From an uncultured Eubacteriales bacterium (GTDB lineage Bacteria > Bacillota > Clostridia > Oscillospirales > CAG-272), in contig CAKSIP010000018.1 in assembly GCA_934462825.1 (NCBI GenBank), positions 1 to 31,017 on the forward strand: 31,017 nt of DNA, read 5' to 3'. Below, in pieces: positions 1 through 8,439 of this stretch (positions are counted from its first letter, which is position 1; each line of letters starts with the position of its first letter). A program made the position numbers and the translations under genes. The notes beneath the pieces are model-generated. The model made no database searches. It saw only the letters and a program-made list of their open reading frames with translations, and had not been told where the DNA came from.

Positions 1-1344
1 TCCGAGAATGTATTCGCGGTTTAAATGGCGCAATTTTATATCGGCAATATACTCGGCCTGTACCTGATCGAGGTCAAACCCTTTTTCCAAGTTGGGAACC
101 ACGTCTTCTTCATGCTCGGTATTGCGGATAATTCGGATGGCCTTGTCAATATCCAACAGGATTTTTCCAAGCCCAAGCAGTAAATGCAGCTTGTCCTTCT
201 TTTTGTTCAGCTCAAAGGTCAACTCGCGCGTGACACATTGCTTGCGAAATTTGATCCATTCCGAAAGAATTTCAAGAATCCCCATTTGCCGCGGTGTGGA
301 ATCAATCAAAAAGTTAAAATTGCATTTGAAGGTATCCTCCAGCGGCGTCATTTTGAACAGCTTGGCCATCAGCTTGTCGGGATCGGTACCCCGGCGAATA
401 TCCAGGGTGAGCTTGAAGCCGTTCAAATCAATTTCGTCTCGAAAATCCGTGACTTCCTTCAGCTTGCCGAGCTTGACAAGCTCGGTGATCCGTTTCATAA
501 TCAATTCAATGGAAGTGGAATAGGGAATCTGAATAATATCAATGCAGTTTTCCGCTTTGTCATAGACATAGCGCGAACGGATCCGCACGGAGCCTTGCCC
601 GGTTTTGTAAATGGACTCCATTTGTTCTCGGTCGTAAATGATAGCGCCGCCGCCGGGAAAATCGGGGGCTTTGATAAGATCCATCATTTTGTCCAAAGAC
701 AACCGGGGATTTTTCAGCAGGGCAATCGTTCCGTCGCAGACCTCAGCCAGGTTAAAGGGGCAAACGGAAGATGCAATTCCTACGGCAATGCCGAGGTTGG
801 GCGTGATCAGAAGATTGGGAAATGCGGTGGGAAGCAGGGTAGGCTCTTGAAGCGTTCCGTCGTAGTTGTCCACCATGTCAACGGCATTTTTATCAATGCC
901 GCGGAAAATTTCATTGCAAAAGCTGTCAAGCTTGACTTCGGTATAGCGAGGTGCGGCATATTTCATTTCGCTGGAATACTGCTTTCCGAAACTGCCCTTG
1001 GAATCGACAAACGGATGCAAAAGCGATTCGTTGGCGCGTGTAAGTCGCACCATGGTTTCATAGATGGAAGCGTCGCCGTGCGGATTCAGCTTCATCGTTT
1101 GACCAACTACATTGGCGCTTTTTGTGCGAGCTCCCGTAATCAATCCCATCTTGTACATGGTGTAAAGCAGTTTGCGATGAGCCGGCTTAAACCCGTCAAT
1201 TTCCGGTATGGCACGCGAAATGATGACACTCATTGCATAGGGCATGTAGTTCTTTTCCAACGTGTCCGTGATCGGCTGAATTTGAATGGGTGCCGAGATC
1301 ATTTCGTCGTTTTTGCTTAAATCCTGTTTTTTCTTTTTTGCCAA
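1..1344 (-). CDS. Type IIA DNA topoisomerase subunit A (GyrA/ParC family), 3' part outside window
   Basis: The reverse strand encodes at least 448 residues of the DNA-cleaving subunit of a type IIA topoisomerase, which passes one duplex through a transient double-strand break. Visible landmarks are YMPYAMSVIISRAIPEIDGF near residue 33, the winged-helix stretch with PHGDASIYETMVRL, and the catalytic tyrosine in AAPRYTE. The wording departs from canonical GyrA (no GLKPVHRRILYAM, no KYHPHGD), so I favour the divergent ParC-like clade seen in Clostridia, but I cannot settle gyrA versus parC. The likely start is TTG at 1344 with AGGTG 6 nt upstream; an in-frame GTG three codons earlier has no binding site. 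It follows sua5 by 10 nt and is probably the last visible gene of the operon. No B-subunit gene lies upstream. The C-terminal beta-propeller region is beyond the edge. Confidence 0.9.
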   Translation of the reverse strand, partial: MAKKKKQDLSKNDEMISAPIQIQPITDTLEKNYMPYAMSVIISRAIPEIDGFKPAHRKLLYTMYKMGLITGARTKSANVVGQTMKLNPHGDASIYETMVRLTRANESLLHPFVDSKGSFGKQYSSEMKYAAPRYTEVKLDSFCNEIFRGIDKNAVDMVDNYDGTLQEPTLLPTAFPNLLITPNLGIAVGIASSVCPFNLAEVCDGTIALLKNPRLSLDKMMDLIKAPDFPGGGAIIYDREQMESIYKTGQGSVRIRSRYVYDKAENCIDIIQIPYSTSIELIMKRITELVKLGKLKEVTDFRDEIDLNGFKLTLDIRRGTDPDKLMAKLFKMTPLEDTFKCNFNFLIDSTPRQMGILEILSEWIKFRKQCVTRELTFELNKKKDKLHLLLGLGKILLDIDKAIRIIRNTEHEEDVVPNLEKGFDLDQVQAEYIADIKLRHLNREYILG

Positions 1345-1354
1345 ATTGTTCACC

Positions 1355-2410
1355 TCAAATTTCTTTGATCGTGTGCGCGGCCGCACGGATCATCCGATTA
1401 TAGAGGGCAAGCCCCAAGCCGTTTTGCGGGGGAAGATGCCCGTAGATGACAGAAGCGCCCATTTTATCGGCGTCTCTCAGGGAGGTAAATAAAACTTTCG
1501 CTTGATGCGCAAGGTCGTCCCGCGCCCCAATATCAATCAGCTTTCCATCGGGAAACTGCTTGTGCAGCTTTGAAAATTCTTCGGAATAACACAGTAAAAC
1601 GCAGTTTTCTGTTTTCAAAGCGTTTTCAAAATAAGCCAGCACATCGGCCTCAAAGCCGGATAGCAGAATGAAGGGGGAGTCCGGCGCATAGTGCTTGTAT
1701 TTCATGCCGGGGGAAAGCGGCCTTTCGTCGGGCGACAGTGCGTGAGAAACCGCCGGAGCAATCTTTACGTTGCTGCAAAGGCAGGTTAGCGCGTCATAGG
1801 TGATGCCGCCCGGACGCAACAGCGTAACACCGTCTGAATCCAGCTTTACAATCGTAGACTCTAACCCGATTTCGCACGCGCCTCCGTCTAAAATCATGTC
1901 AACGCGCCCGTCCATGTCTTCCAAAACATATTTGGCGCAAGTGGGGGAGGGACGCCCGGAAATGTTGGCGGAGGGCGCCGCAATCGGCACTCCGCATTTT
2001 TCAATCAATCGGTGAGCCACCGGATGAGACGGGCAGCGAATGGCGACCGTATCAAGGCCCCCTGTCACCGAGTAGGGAACGATCTCTCGTTTGGGAAGAA
2101 TTACCGTGAGCGGCCCCGGCATAAAGGCGCGTGCCAGCCGCTCGTAATTTTCGCATACGAGGGCATATTTTTTGGCGTCCTCCGGATGGGCGATATGAAG
2201 AATCAGAGGGTTGTCTGAAGGACGTCCCTTGGCACGGTAGATTTTTTCCGCGGCCGCCGCATCCAATCCGTTGCCGCCAAGCCCGTATACGGTTTCCGTC
2301 GGAAACACGACAAGGCCGCCGGACAAAAGAATGTGAGCGGCGCGATCCAAAATGGAATCTGCATTGGGATCTTCTATATTTTGAATGACTTTTACTTCGG
2401 TAGTCAGCAT
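1355..2410 (-). CDS. sua5: L-threonylcarbamoyladenylate synthase (Sua5/YwlC type)
   Basis: This enzyme makes threonylcarbamoyl-AMP from threonine, bicarbonate and ATP, the first step of the t6A37 modification of ANN-decoding tRNAs in the cytoplasm. The 351-residue protein has the YrdC domain (GGLVVFPTETVYGLG, the KGRPSDNPL nucleotide-binding strand, SANISGRPSPT) in roughly residues 25-210. The C-terminal Sua5 domain follows a linker with SPGMKYKHYAP. The length fits the long Sua5 form rather than short TsaC. The ATG overlaps the prfA stop (ATGCTGA, 7 nt shared), with GGAG 5 nt upstream inside prfA, so translation is likely coupled to prfA. The prfA-sua5 pairing is common in Firmicutes. Confidence 0.95.
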   Translation of the reverse strand: MLTTEVKVIQNIEDPNADSILDRAAHILLSGGLVVFPTETVYGLGGNGLDAAAAEKIYRAKGRPSDNPLILHIAHPEDAKKYALVCENYERLARAFMPGPLTVILPKREIVPYSVTGGLDTVAIRCPSHPVAHRLIEKCGVPIAAPSANISGRPSPTCAKYVLEDMDGRVDMILDGGACEIGLESTIVKLDSDGVTLLRPGGITYDALTCLCSNVKIAPAVSHALSPDERPLSPGMKYKHYAPDSPFILLSGFEADVLAYFENALKTENCVLLCYSEEFSKLHKQFPDGKLIDIGARDDLAHQAKVLFTSLRDADKMGASVIYGHLPPQNGLGLALYNRMIRAAAHTIKEI

Positions 2411-3510
2411 GATACTCCGTCTTTCTGTTTTGCTTCTGCATATTCGCCGCCGGCTTGGAGCCGGGAGGCCGTGTCGGCGGTAATTAAAGCGTCAATCATT
2501 TCGTCTAAATCGCCGTTCAAAAAATTCCCGAGCGAATACAGTGTAAGTCCGATCCGGTGATCGCTCACACGCCCCTGCGGGTAGTTGTAGGTTCGGATCC
2601 TTTCACTGCGATCCCCGGTTCCGACCTGGTTTTTTCGCTCGGAGGCGATTTTTTGCGACTGCTCGCACTCTTTCATATTGTACAGCTTGGCACGAAGCAT
2701 TTTGAGCGCCTTGTCTTTGTTTTTGAATTGGCTGCGTTCCTCTTGACATTCTACCACAATGCCGGTGGGCTTATGCGTCAGGCGAACGGCCGACTCGGTT
2801 TTGTTAATATGTTGACCGCCGGCGCCACTGCTTTTGCAGGATTCAAAAATAATGTCGGCCGGATTGATTTCCACTTCGACATCTTCTGCTTCCGGCAAAA
2901 CCGCCACGGTGACGGTGGAAGTCTGAATCCGTCCCTGAGATTCGGTTTCGGGGACTCTTTGCACCCGATGCACACCGCTTTCAAATTTGAAACGAGAATA
3001 AGCCCCGTCGCCCTCTACCATAAAGACGACTTCCTTAAATCCGTTTAGCCCTGTCTCATTGCAACTCATGAGGGAACAGCGAAAGCCCTTGGCAGCCGCA
3101 TACATGGTGTACATGCGGTAAAGCACAGCCGCAAACAAAGCGGCTTCCTCGCCGCCGGCGCCACCGCGGATCTCCACAATAACATTTTTGCCGTCATTGG
3201 GATCGCGCGGCAAAAGCATAATTTTGAGGGCCTCCAGGCAGGCATCGCCGGTGGCCTTGGCCGCCTTCAGCTCCTCGTTCAGCGCTTCACGCATGTCGCT
3301 GTCCACCGGCTCGTCCAGCAACGCACGCGCTTCTTCGGCTTCGGATACGGCGCGGGTGTATTCTCTGTATTTGTCAATAATAGGGAACAGATATTTTCGT
3401 TCCTTCATCAAGGCCTTATAATTTTCGGGATCCGAGGCGACCATGGGATCCGCAAGCTTTTCTTCAATTTGATTGAAGCGATTTTCGGCCTCTTTCAATT
3501 TTTCAAGCAT
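2404..3510 (-). CDS. prfA: Peptide chain release factor 1
   Basis: RF1 recognises UAA and UAG stop codons in the ribosomal A site and triggers peptide release. The 368-residue protein has the tripeptide anticodon PET at about residues 187-189 (PxT marks RF1; RF2 would have SPF) and the catalytic GGQ at 231-233 within SSGAGGQHINKTES. The N-terminal coiled-coil-like domain 1 and the C-terminal RSERIRTYNYPQGRVSDHRI are intact. The start is ATG 3510 with GGAG 8 nt upstream; the frame stays open 14 codons further up, without a binding site and not resembling RF1. It follows the M18 peptidase after 91 nt and overlaps sua5. No prmC gene for the GGQ glutamine is adjacent. Confidence 0.97.
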   Translation of the reverse strand: MLEKLKEAENRFNQIEEKLADPMVASDPENYKALMKERKYLFPIIDKYREYTRAVSEAEEARALLDEPVDSDMREALNEELKAAKATGDACLEALKIMLLPRDPNDGKNVIVEIRGGAGGEEAALFAAVLYRMYTMYAAAKGFRCSLMSCNETGLNGFKEVVFMVEGDGAYSRFKFESGVHRVQRVPETESQGRIQTSTVTVAVLPEAEDVEVEINPADIIFESCKSSGAGGQHINKTESAVRLTHKPTGIVVECQEERSQFKNKDKALKMLRAKLYNMKECEQSQKIASERKNQVGTGDRSERIRTYNYPQGRVSDHRIGLTLYSLGNFLNGDLDEMIDALITADTASRLQAGGEYAEAKQKDGVSC

Positions 3511-3601
3511 GATAAAAACTCCGGCGGGGCCGAAAACGCGGCAGAACGTCAACGTTCCGGCACCCGTCAGAAGGCCCTTGTTCTATTTGAAATAGTGGGG
3601 A

Positions 3602-4981
3602 TCAGTATTTGTAGAAAGCGCAGAAGGCTCTGTGCGCTTCATAGAGATCGACTTTGGAAATAACCTCCATCGGCGCGTGCATCGAGATAACCGGTACACC
3701 GAGATCCACGGTTTCAATGTTGTGCTTGGCAATGAACTTGGCAACGGTTCCGCCGCCGCCCCCATCGACCTTGCCCAATTCACCGGCTTGCCATACTACG
3801 GCATCTTTTGCCATAATGCTGCGCAGCCATCCGATGTATTCGGCGCTGGCATCGTTGGTTCCGCTCTTTCCGCCGGATCCGGTGTACTTGGTGAGAACCA
3901 CACCACAGTTGAGCAGACAGGAATTGTTTTTTTCAAAAACGTCCGCAAAATTAGGATCATAGCAGGCCGAAACGTCAGCCGAAAGGCACTTGGAATGTGC
4001 GCGTACAACAGCGGGATTGCCGCCGCGTGCGTGAGAAATTTCGTTGATCAGATCCAAGATAAGCTCGCATTGCATGCCGCTGATTCCATCGCTGCCGGTT
4101 TCTTCCTTGTCCGCAAAAATCGCCATGAGCGTATGTTGCGAATCGGTGCAGGCGAGAAGGGAGGTCATAGCAGGGTAGGCACAGACACGGTCATCATGAC
4201 CGTAAGCGCCGATGAGAGAGCGGTCAAATCCAATATCCCGCGCTTTGGCGGCCGGCACCACGGAAAGCTCCGCGCTGAGAAAGTCTTCCTCTGTAATAGC
4301 GTATTTCTCGTTCAAAATGCGGAGGAGATTGTGCTTGATGGATTCGTCGTCTTTGGTGCTTCCGACAAGTACATTCAGCTTTTCCCCCGGAATTGCAGTT
4401 CCGATCGGTTTGGTGTTGGACTCCCGGCTCAAATGCGGAAGCAGGTCGTTGATGTAGAAAATGGGATCCTCCTCATTTTCTCCAACGGAAACGGTAATGG
4501 TAGTTCCGTCGGCTTTGACAATCACACCATGCAAGGCCAGCGGCACCGTTACCCATTGATATTTGCGTATGCCTCCGTAATAGTGCGTCTTGAAGAAAGC
4601 CATGCCGCCTTCTTCATAAAGAGGAACCGGCTTTAGGTCAAGACGCGGTGCGTCCACATGGGCCACGGAAATGCGAATCCCATTTTGGATGTCCTCGGTT
4701 CCGATCGTAAATAAAAACAGGCTTTTGCCGCGGTTGTTGTAATAAAATTTGTCACCGGGATTCATAGCGATGCCAAATGTATAGGGAACAAAGCCGTTGG
4801 CTTCCGCGATGCGAATGCCCTCTGTTACGGCTTCCCGTTCCGTTTTAGCCTTGTCAAGAAATTCTTTGTAGCCCTCGCTGTACGCATAGGCCTCTTTTGC
4901 AATGCTGTCGCCGGCTTTTTCATAAACCGTCAGCTTTTCATAATTGAGCTTGGATGCTTCCTTTTCCATTGTCTCTTTCAT
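3602..4981 (-). CDS. M18 family zinc aminopeptidase
   Basis: This is a cytoplasmic dinuclear-metal aminopeptidase of family M18 (aspartyl aminopeptidase / yeast Lap4 group), trimming N-terminal residues from peptides. The 459-residue length is typical. Likely metal ligands and catalytic residues are H109 in AHVDAPRLDL, D264 in GHDDRVCAYP, E293-E294 in DKEETGSDG, D336 in SADVSA and H435 in SMHAPMEV. The start is slightly uncertain: the ATG at 4981 directly abuts AGAAAGGA, while the ATG four codons in (4969) has that site 12 nt away. It lies 58 nt behind the lytic transglycosylase in the same orientation. Substrate preference (acidic versus broad) cannot be read from the sequence. Confidence 0.93.
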   Translation of the reverse strand: MKETMEKEASKLNYEKLTVYEKAGDSIAKEAYAYSEGYKEFLDKAKTEREAVTEGIRIAEANGFVPYTFGIAMNPGDKFYYNNRGKSLFLFTIGTEDIQNGIRISVAHVDAPRLDLKPVPLYEEGGMAFFKTHYYGGIRKYQWVTVPLALHGVIVKADGTTITVSVGENEEDPIFYINDLLPHLSRESNTKPIGTAIPGEKLNVLVGSTKDDESIKHNLLRILNEKYAITEEDFLSAELSVVPAAKARDIGFDRSLIGAYGHDDRVCAYPAMTSLLACTDSQHTLMAIFADKEETGSDGISGMQCELILDLINEISHARGGNPAVVRAHSKCLSADVSACYDPNFADVFEKNNSCLLNCGVVLTKYTGSGGKSGTNDASAEYIGWLRSIMAKDAVVWQAGELGKVDGGGGGTVAKFIAKHNIETVDLGVPVISMHAPMEVISKVDLYEAHRAFCAFYKY

Positions 4982-5039
4982 TCCTTTCTGAATTTTGATT
5001 TTGGAGAATATTCCAATAAAGATCCGCCGACTTTATCGG

Positions 5040-5642
5040 CTATTTTTTGGTGTAATAAAGCTTTTCATATTCTTCTCGTGCGTGAGCTACGCGCTTCACA
5101 TAGGCGCGTGTCTCGCCAAAGGGAATATTTTCTCTGACAAGACCACCCTTGCCGTCGGCAATAGACGGATCTTCCAGCCATGTTTTGATTCGACCGTACC
5201 CGGCATTGTAAGCGGCATAAACCACATCCCAATTTTCAAATCGTGTATAATAGAAACTCAGCAGATAAGCCCCATAGCGGATGCTGGTTTCCGGATCATA
5301 GACGTCAAAAGAGGAAGGGGATTCATGAAGCATGGAGGCCACCCATTCAAAGGTGTCCGAGGTGAATTGCATCAACCCCAGTGCCGGAGGATCGGATTTG
5401 GAAACGGCATTTTTGTCAAAATCACTTTCGACTTTAATCACCGCAAAGATCACGGACTCAGGAACGCCGAATTCGGCCGCATATTTTTTCACATACTTTT
5501 CATACTTCAGGGGGTATACCTTGTTTTCCGTTTTATGTAATACAAAATCAACCACACATCCGAAAATCAAAGCAAAAACGGCAATGCAAAGAATGATTTT
5601 GACGGAAATACCGGAGCGATTGGTGCGATTTAGATTCTTCAT
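5040..5642 (-). CDS. Membrane-anchored lytic transglycosylase (SLT domain)
   Basis: This is a predicted peptidoglycan lytic transglycosylase that cleaves the MurNAc-GlcNAc bond outside the membrane. Residues about 14-34 form one hydrophobic segment (IILCIAVFALIFGCVV), acting as a signal anchor. The SLT domain fills the rest: the catalytic glutamate is in VIKVESDFD, followed by PPALGLMQFT (usually GAMGLMQ) and the AAYNAGYGRIKTWL motif. The 200-residue size suits a minimal single-domain enzyme with no LysM or SH3 binding module. It overlaps the coaE stop by ATGA, so the two are translationally coupled although unrelated in function. Confidence 0.92.
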   Translation of the reverse strand: MKNLNRTNRSGISVKIILCIAVFALIFGCVVDFVLHKTENKVYPLKYEKYVKKYAAEFGVPESVIFAVIKVESDFDKNAVSKSDPPALGLMQFTSDTFEWVASMLHESPSSFDVYDPETSIRYGAYLLSFYYTRFENWDVVYAAYNAGYGRIKTWLEDPSIADGKGGLVRENIPFGETRAYVKRVAHAREEYEKLYYTKK

Positions 5643-6265
5643 GTTTCAGCTTCTCCGAAGAATTGAATTTGCTGGGAAAGAAACGCCTCCACTGCCCGCG
5701 AAAGTTCCTTTTCGGAGCCGGTATTGCGGATGACAAAATCGGATCGTTGGATGTAAAAATCATCGGACGGTTGCGCGAGAATGCGCTGGTCTGCTTTTTC
5801 CCCGGAGAGGGAATCGCGTTCCATGATCCGTTTGCGGCGCGTTTCCGGGGTGGCCAAAAGCGCGACAGTACAATCACAGCTTTTGTCAAATTCGGATTCA
5901 AATAAAGCGGGAGCGTCCACGAGAACGGCCGGCGTGCCGCGCCCTTCTTCTTCCTTGAGCCGTGCGCGGATTTTCTCTGTCACATATTTGTGTGTAATGC
6001 GATTAAGCAGAGCGAGTTTTGCCCGGCTGGTTTCGCTTGGCCCAAAAACAAGCGCCGCCAAAGCCGCTCGATTTAACGTCCCGTTGACAGAAAGCACCTC
6101 GCGTCCAAATGCCGCTACAATTTCGTCAAGGCAAGGGGAAGGGGGAACCAGCAGATCATGATAAATCCGGTCGGCATCAATACTCGGAACGCCGCAGCGT
6201 TCGGCAAATTTGCAAAAAAGTGTTTTTCCGGCACCGCTTGGGCCGGTTAGACCGATCACTTTCAT
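5639..6265 (-). CDS. coaE: Dephospho-CoA kinase
   Basis: CoaE phosphorylates the ribose 3'-hydroxyl of dephospho-CoA with ATP, the last step of CoA synthesis. The 208-residue protein starts MKVIGLTGPSGAGKT, with the P-loop at residues 8-15 and the DADRIYHDL motif typical of the family near residue 31. The LID-like RRKRIMERDSLS region follows. The ATG at 6265 has AAAGGA 9 nt upstream. A GTG nine codons earlier (6292) is in frame but has no good site and would add residues before the first beta strand. The other CoA gene here, coaW, is 14 kb away on the other strand. Confidence 0.95.
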   Translation of the reverse strand: MKVIGLTGPSGAGKTLFCKFAERCGVPSIDADRIYHDLLVPPSPCLDEIVAAFGREVLSVNGTLNRAALAALVFGPSETSRAKLALLNRITHKYVTEKIRARLKEEEGRGTPAVLVDAPALFESEFDKSCDCTVALLATPETRRKRIMERDSLSGEKADQRILAQPSDDFYIQRSDFVIRNTGSEKELSRAVEAFLSQQIQFFGEAET

Positions 6266-6331
6266 GGAGTTTTTTCCTTTCGATCTTTTCACGATACATA
6301 GGATTGCAATTATCAGAGGCTCGGGAGAGGC

Positions 6332-7504
6332 TTAACTTGGAATCTTGCACACAGCACCGGTTTGATCCGAAGTAAGCGCTGCCTGCATAACGGCATGGAT
6401 ATACGCTCCCGTTGCAAAGGAAGGCTCACAGGGCTTTTCTTCCGCGACGGAAGAAAGAAAATTGTACATGCTTGCCACATGCCCCATCAACCACCCGGAT
6501 GGCGCCTTGGGCGACGGAAAAATGCCGCCGGGAGCAGGAAAACGCCCTCCAAGCTCCAACGTGGTAAAACCGGCATCCGGTGCTTTGGCGTTAAAGTAGT
6601 GAAGACGTCCCGGCTCCATGAGCGAAAAGCGCAAAGCGCCCTCTGTGCCGTAAATGGCAAAATTCAGGTTGTCGTTGGTTCCTTTGGCAATCTTGCTGGC
6701 CGTGAGTGTGCCGGTAGCGCCTGTAGCGGTGCGCGCAATCATATAAAAGGCTTCGCTGGCGTTGGTGTTCCATAGCGCCCCGCTTTTATCGGGGTGCGCA
6801 GGATAGGCAATTTGAGAATGCGCACTGACGGTGTCCAGTGTTCCGCAAAGCCACACGGCAAGATCAATGATGTGCGATCCGAGATCAAACAAAACCCCGC
6901 CTTCGCCGCAAATTTCTGCATTTTGCTTCCATCCGTAGCTCTTTTCGGGATAGGTGCAAGTATCGTGCAGGTATTCAAAGTGGAAGGAAAGAATTTTTCC
7001 GATGCGTCCGGTGTCAATCATTTTTTTTGCGTGCTGTACCGCCGACAGATGGCGGCAGTTAAAGACGATACCGCAAATGCTCGGAGAATTTTTCGCTAAC
7101 GCCGCCACGGTTTCTGCTTCCTTCAGCGTACTGCAAAGCGGTTTTTCACAGTAAATGTGCTTCCCGTTTTGCAAAGCCGCACGCAGCATATCAAAGTGAA
7201 GCACGTTGGGCGTGCAAATATCAATAATATCGATGGTCGGATCTTTCACCATCGCATCATAATTGTCATACACCTTTCCGAGAGAAAACTCGGAAGCGGC
7301 AAAATCTGCACTGTCCTTGGACATGGTGCAAACGCCCGCCACATAAGCATGGAAGGGGAGAGGAAATTGCGCCGAAGCGTAAAAATAGGGAAGATTGGCA
7401 ATCGCATAGGCGTGTGTGCGTCCCATGGCGCCGAACCCGGCAAGGCCAATGCGCAGCTCTTTTTTTGTATGCTTTGTATGCTCCGAAGAAGGCTTTTCAA
7501 TCAT
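6332..7504 (-). CDS. Gfo/Idh/MocA family NAD(P)-dependent oxidoreductase
   Basis: This is a cytoplasmic dehydrogenase of the Gfo/Idh/MocA family, which oxidises or reduces sugars, inositols or related polyols. The Rossmann fold starts with RIGLAGFGAMGRTHA at about residues 19-33, and the family motif CEKPLC, whose lysine is catalytic, is present. The C-terminal alpha/beta domain carries GGVLFDLGSHIIDLAVWLCG. The 390-residue length is normal. The start is ATG 7504 with AGAAAGGA 8 nt upstream; a TTG two codons earlier is less likely. It is the first gene after a minus-strand promoter and 66 nt ahead of coaE. Substrate is unknown; no sugar-uptake or sugar-kinase gene is nearby. Confidence 0.93.
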   Translation of the reverse strand: MIEKPSSEHTKHTKKELRIGLAGFGAMGRTHAYAIANLPYFYASAQFPLPFHAYVAGVCTMSKDSADFAASEFSLGKVYDNYDAMVKDPTIDIIDICTPNVLHFDMLRAALQNGKHIYCEKPLCSTLKEAETVAALAKNSPSICGIVFNCRHLSAVQHAKKMIDTGRIGKILSFHFEYLHDTCTYPEKSYGWKQNAEICGEGGVLFDLGSHIIDLAVWLCGTLDTVSAHSQIAYPAHPDKSGALWNTNASEAFYMIARTATGATGTLTASKIAKGTNDNLNFAIYGTEGALRFSLMEPGRLHYFNAKAPDAGFTTLELGGRFPAPGGIFPSPKAPSGWLMGHVASMYNFLSSVAEEKPCEPSFATGAYIHAVMQAALTSDQTGAVCKIPS

Positions 7505-7581
7505 CGGCAAAATCCTTTCTGAAAAGAGAAAGATGCGTTGAACACCTATTTTTTATCATTATAATTATAATAACTCGTATT

Positions 7582-7610
7582 ATTTTACCATATTTATTTT
7601 CAAATTGCAA
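7582..7610 (-). promoter_or_regulatory. Sigma-A promoter of the Gfo/Idh-coaE-prfA operon
   Basis: Reading the minus strand, TTGCAA (7605-7610) is followed after 17 nt by TAAAAT (7582-7587), giving a start near 7575 and a leader of about 70 nt. It is divergent from the yjjG promoter, with about 40 nt between the two -35 boxes. No strong promoter was found further down the seven-gene run. Confidence 0.65.
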
Positions 7611-7652
7611 TACCTGCCGACGGAAACCATGGAATATAAATAAAAATATAAG

Positions 7653-7681
7653 TTGCAAAGTAAGAGAAAGTATAGTATAAT
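7653..7681 (+). promoter_or_regulatory. Sigma-A promoter of yjjG-murB-whiA-dnaE
   Basis: TTGCAA (7653-7658), a 17-nt spacer and a perfect TATAAT (7676-7681) lie 42 nt ahead of the start codon at 7723. This is the only clear promoter before the four-gene plus-strand run. Confidence 0.75.
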
Positions 7682-7722
7682 AAACAAAGAAAAAGCAGAG
7701 AGAAGAGAAAGGAAATATAATC

Positions 7723-8412
7723 TTGCTATACAAAACGATTCTGTTTGACGCAGACGATACGCTTTTGGATTTCCGGCGCTCCGAGCATGAAGCAATCAAA
7801 AAAGTATTGCATGAAATGGCACTGCCGGATGATGAAGCAACGATTGCAACCTATAGTGCGATCAACCGTGACCTTTGGAACCAGCTGGAGCTTGGCGGCA
7901 TTACCAAAAATGAGTTGAAAACCGAGCGCTTTCGGCGGCTTTGTACAAGGTTTCATTGGATCGCCGATCCCAAAGAAATGGCCAACCAATATTGCGAAGC
8001 GCTTTCTCATATGTCCTATATCATTTCAGGCGCCGATGCCTTGATTGCGCACCTCAGCCAAAGCTATGATCTTTATTTGGTGACGAACGGAATCTTGGTC
8101 ATCCAGACGCGCCGATGGGCGGGGACGCCGCTTTTTCCTTTTTTCAAAGATGTTTTTATTTCGGAAAAAATCGGCTATGAAAAACCGAACGGAGCCTTTT
8201 TTGATGCGGTTGCAAAGCAAATTCCCGACTATGATCCATCCCGTACACTGATCGTGGGCGATTCGCTCACCTCGGATATGAAAGGGGGAATTGTCGCCGG
8301 AATTGATACCTGTTGGTATAATCCGGGCAACAAGCCGGTGCCGACCGATATGAAAATTACTTACGTGGTAGAAAACCTTGCAGAAATCGAAACCATTCTA
8401 AAGAAAGATTGA
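7723..8412 (+). CDS. yjjG: YjjG-family HAD nucleotidase
   Basis: This is a HAD-superfamily phosphatase of the YjjG group, 5'-nucleotidases associated with non-canonical pyrimidine nucleotides. The 229-residue protein has motif I DADDTLLD (residues 9-16) with the nucleophilic aspartate, a helical cap, motif II TNG, motif III lysine in EKPN and motif IV GDSLTSDMKGG. Family assignment rests on the FDADDTLLDF...EKIGYEKPN pattern. The start is TTG 7723 with AAAGGA 9 nt upstream; no nearby ATG fits. It leads the operon and ends 27 nt before murB. The exact substrate is inferred from family only. Confidence 0.88.
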   Translation: MLYKTILFDADDTLLDFRRSEHEAIKKVLHEMALPDDEATIATYSAINRDLWNQLELGGITKNELKTERFRRLCTRFHWIADPKEMANQYCEALSHMSYIISGADALIAHLSQSYDLYLVTNGILVIQTRRWAGTPLFPFFKDVFISEKIGYEKPNGAFFDAVAKQIPDYDPSRTLIVGDSLTSDMKGGIVAGIDTCWYNPGNKPVPTDMKITYVVENLAEIETILKKD

Positions 8413-8439
8413 CCGCCCGACGGCGCGGAAGGAGTTTTT

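Noticed and set aside
3544..3557. Inverted repeat GAACGT-CA-ACGTTC before prfA
   Set aside because: A 2-nt loop cannot form an RNA hairpin and there is no promoter next to it, so an operator call is not supported.
5026..5050. GCCGA-CTTTA-TCGGC hairpin followed by a T-run on the plus strand
   Set aside because: It looks like a plus-strand terminator but no plus-strand transcription unit reaches it; on the minus strand, where the genes are, the T-run precedes the hairpin. The stem is only 5 bp.
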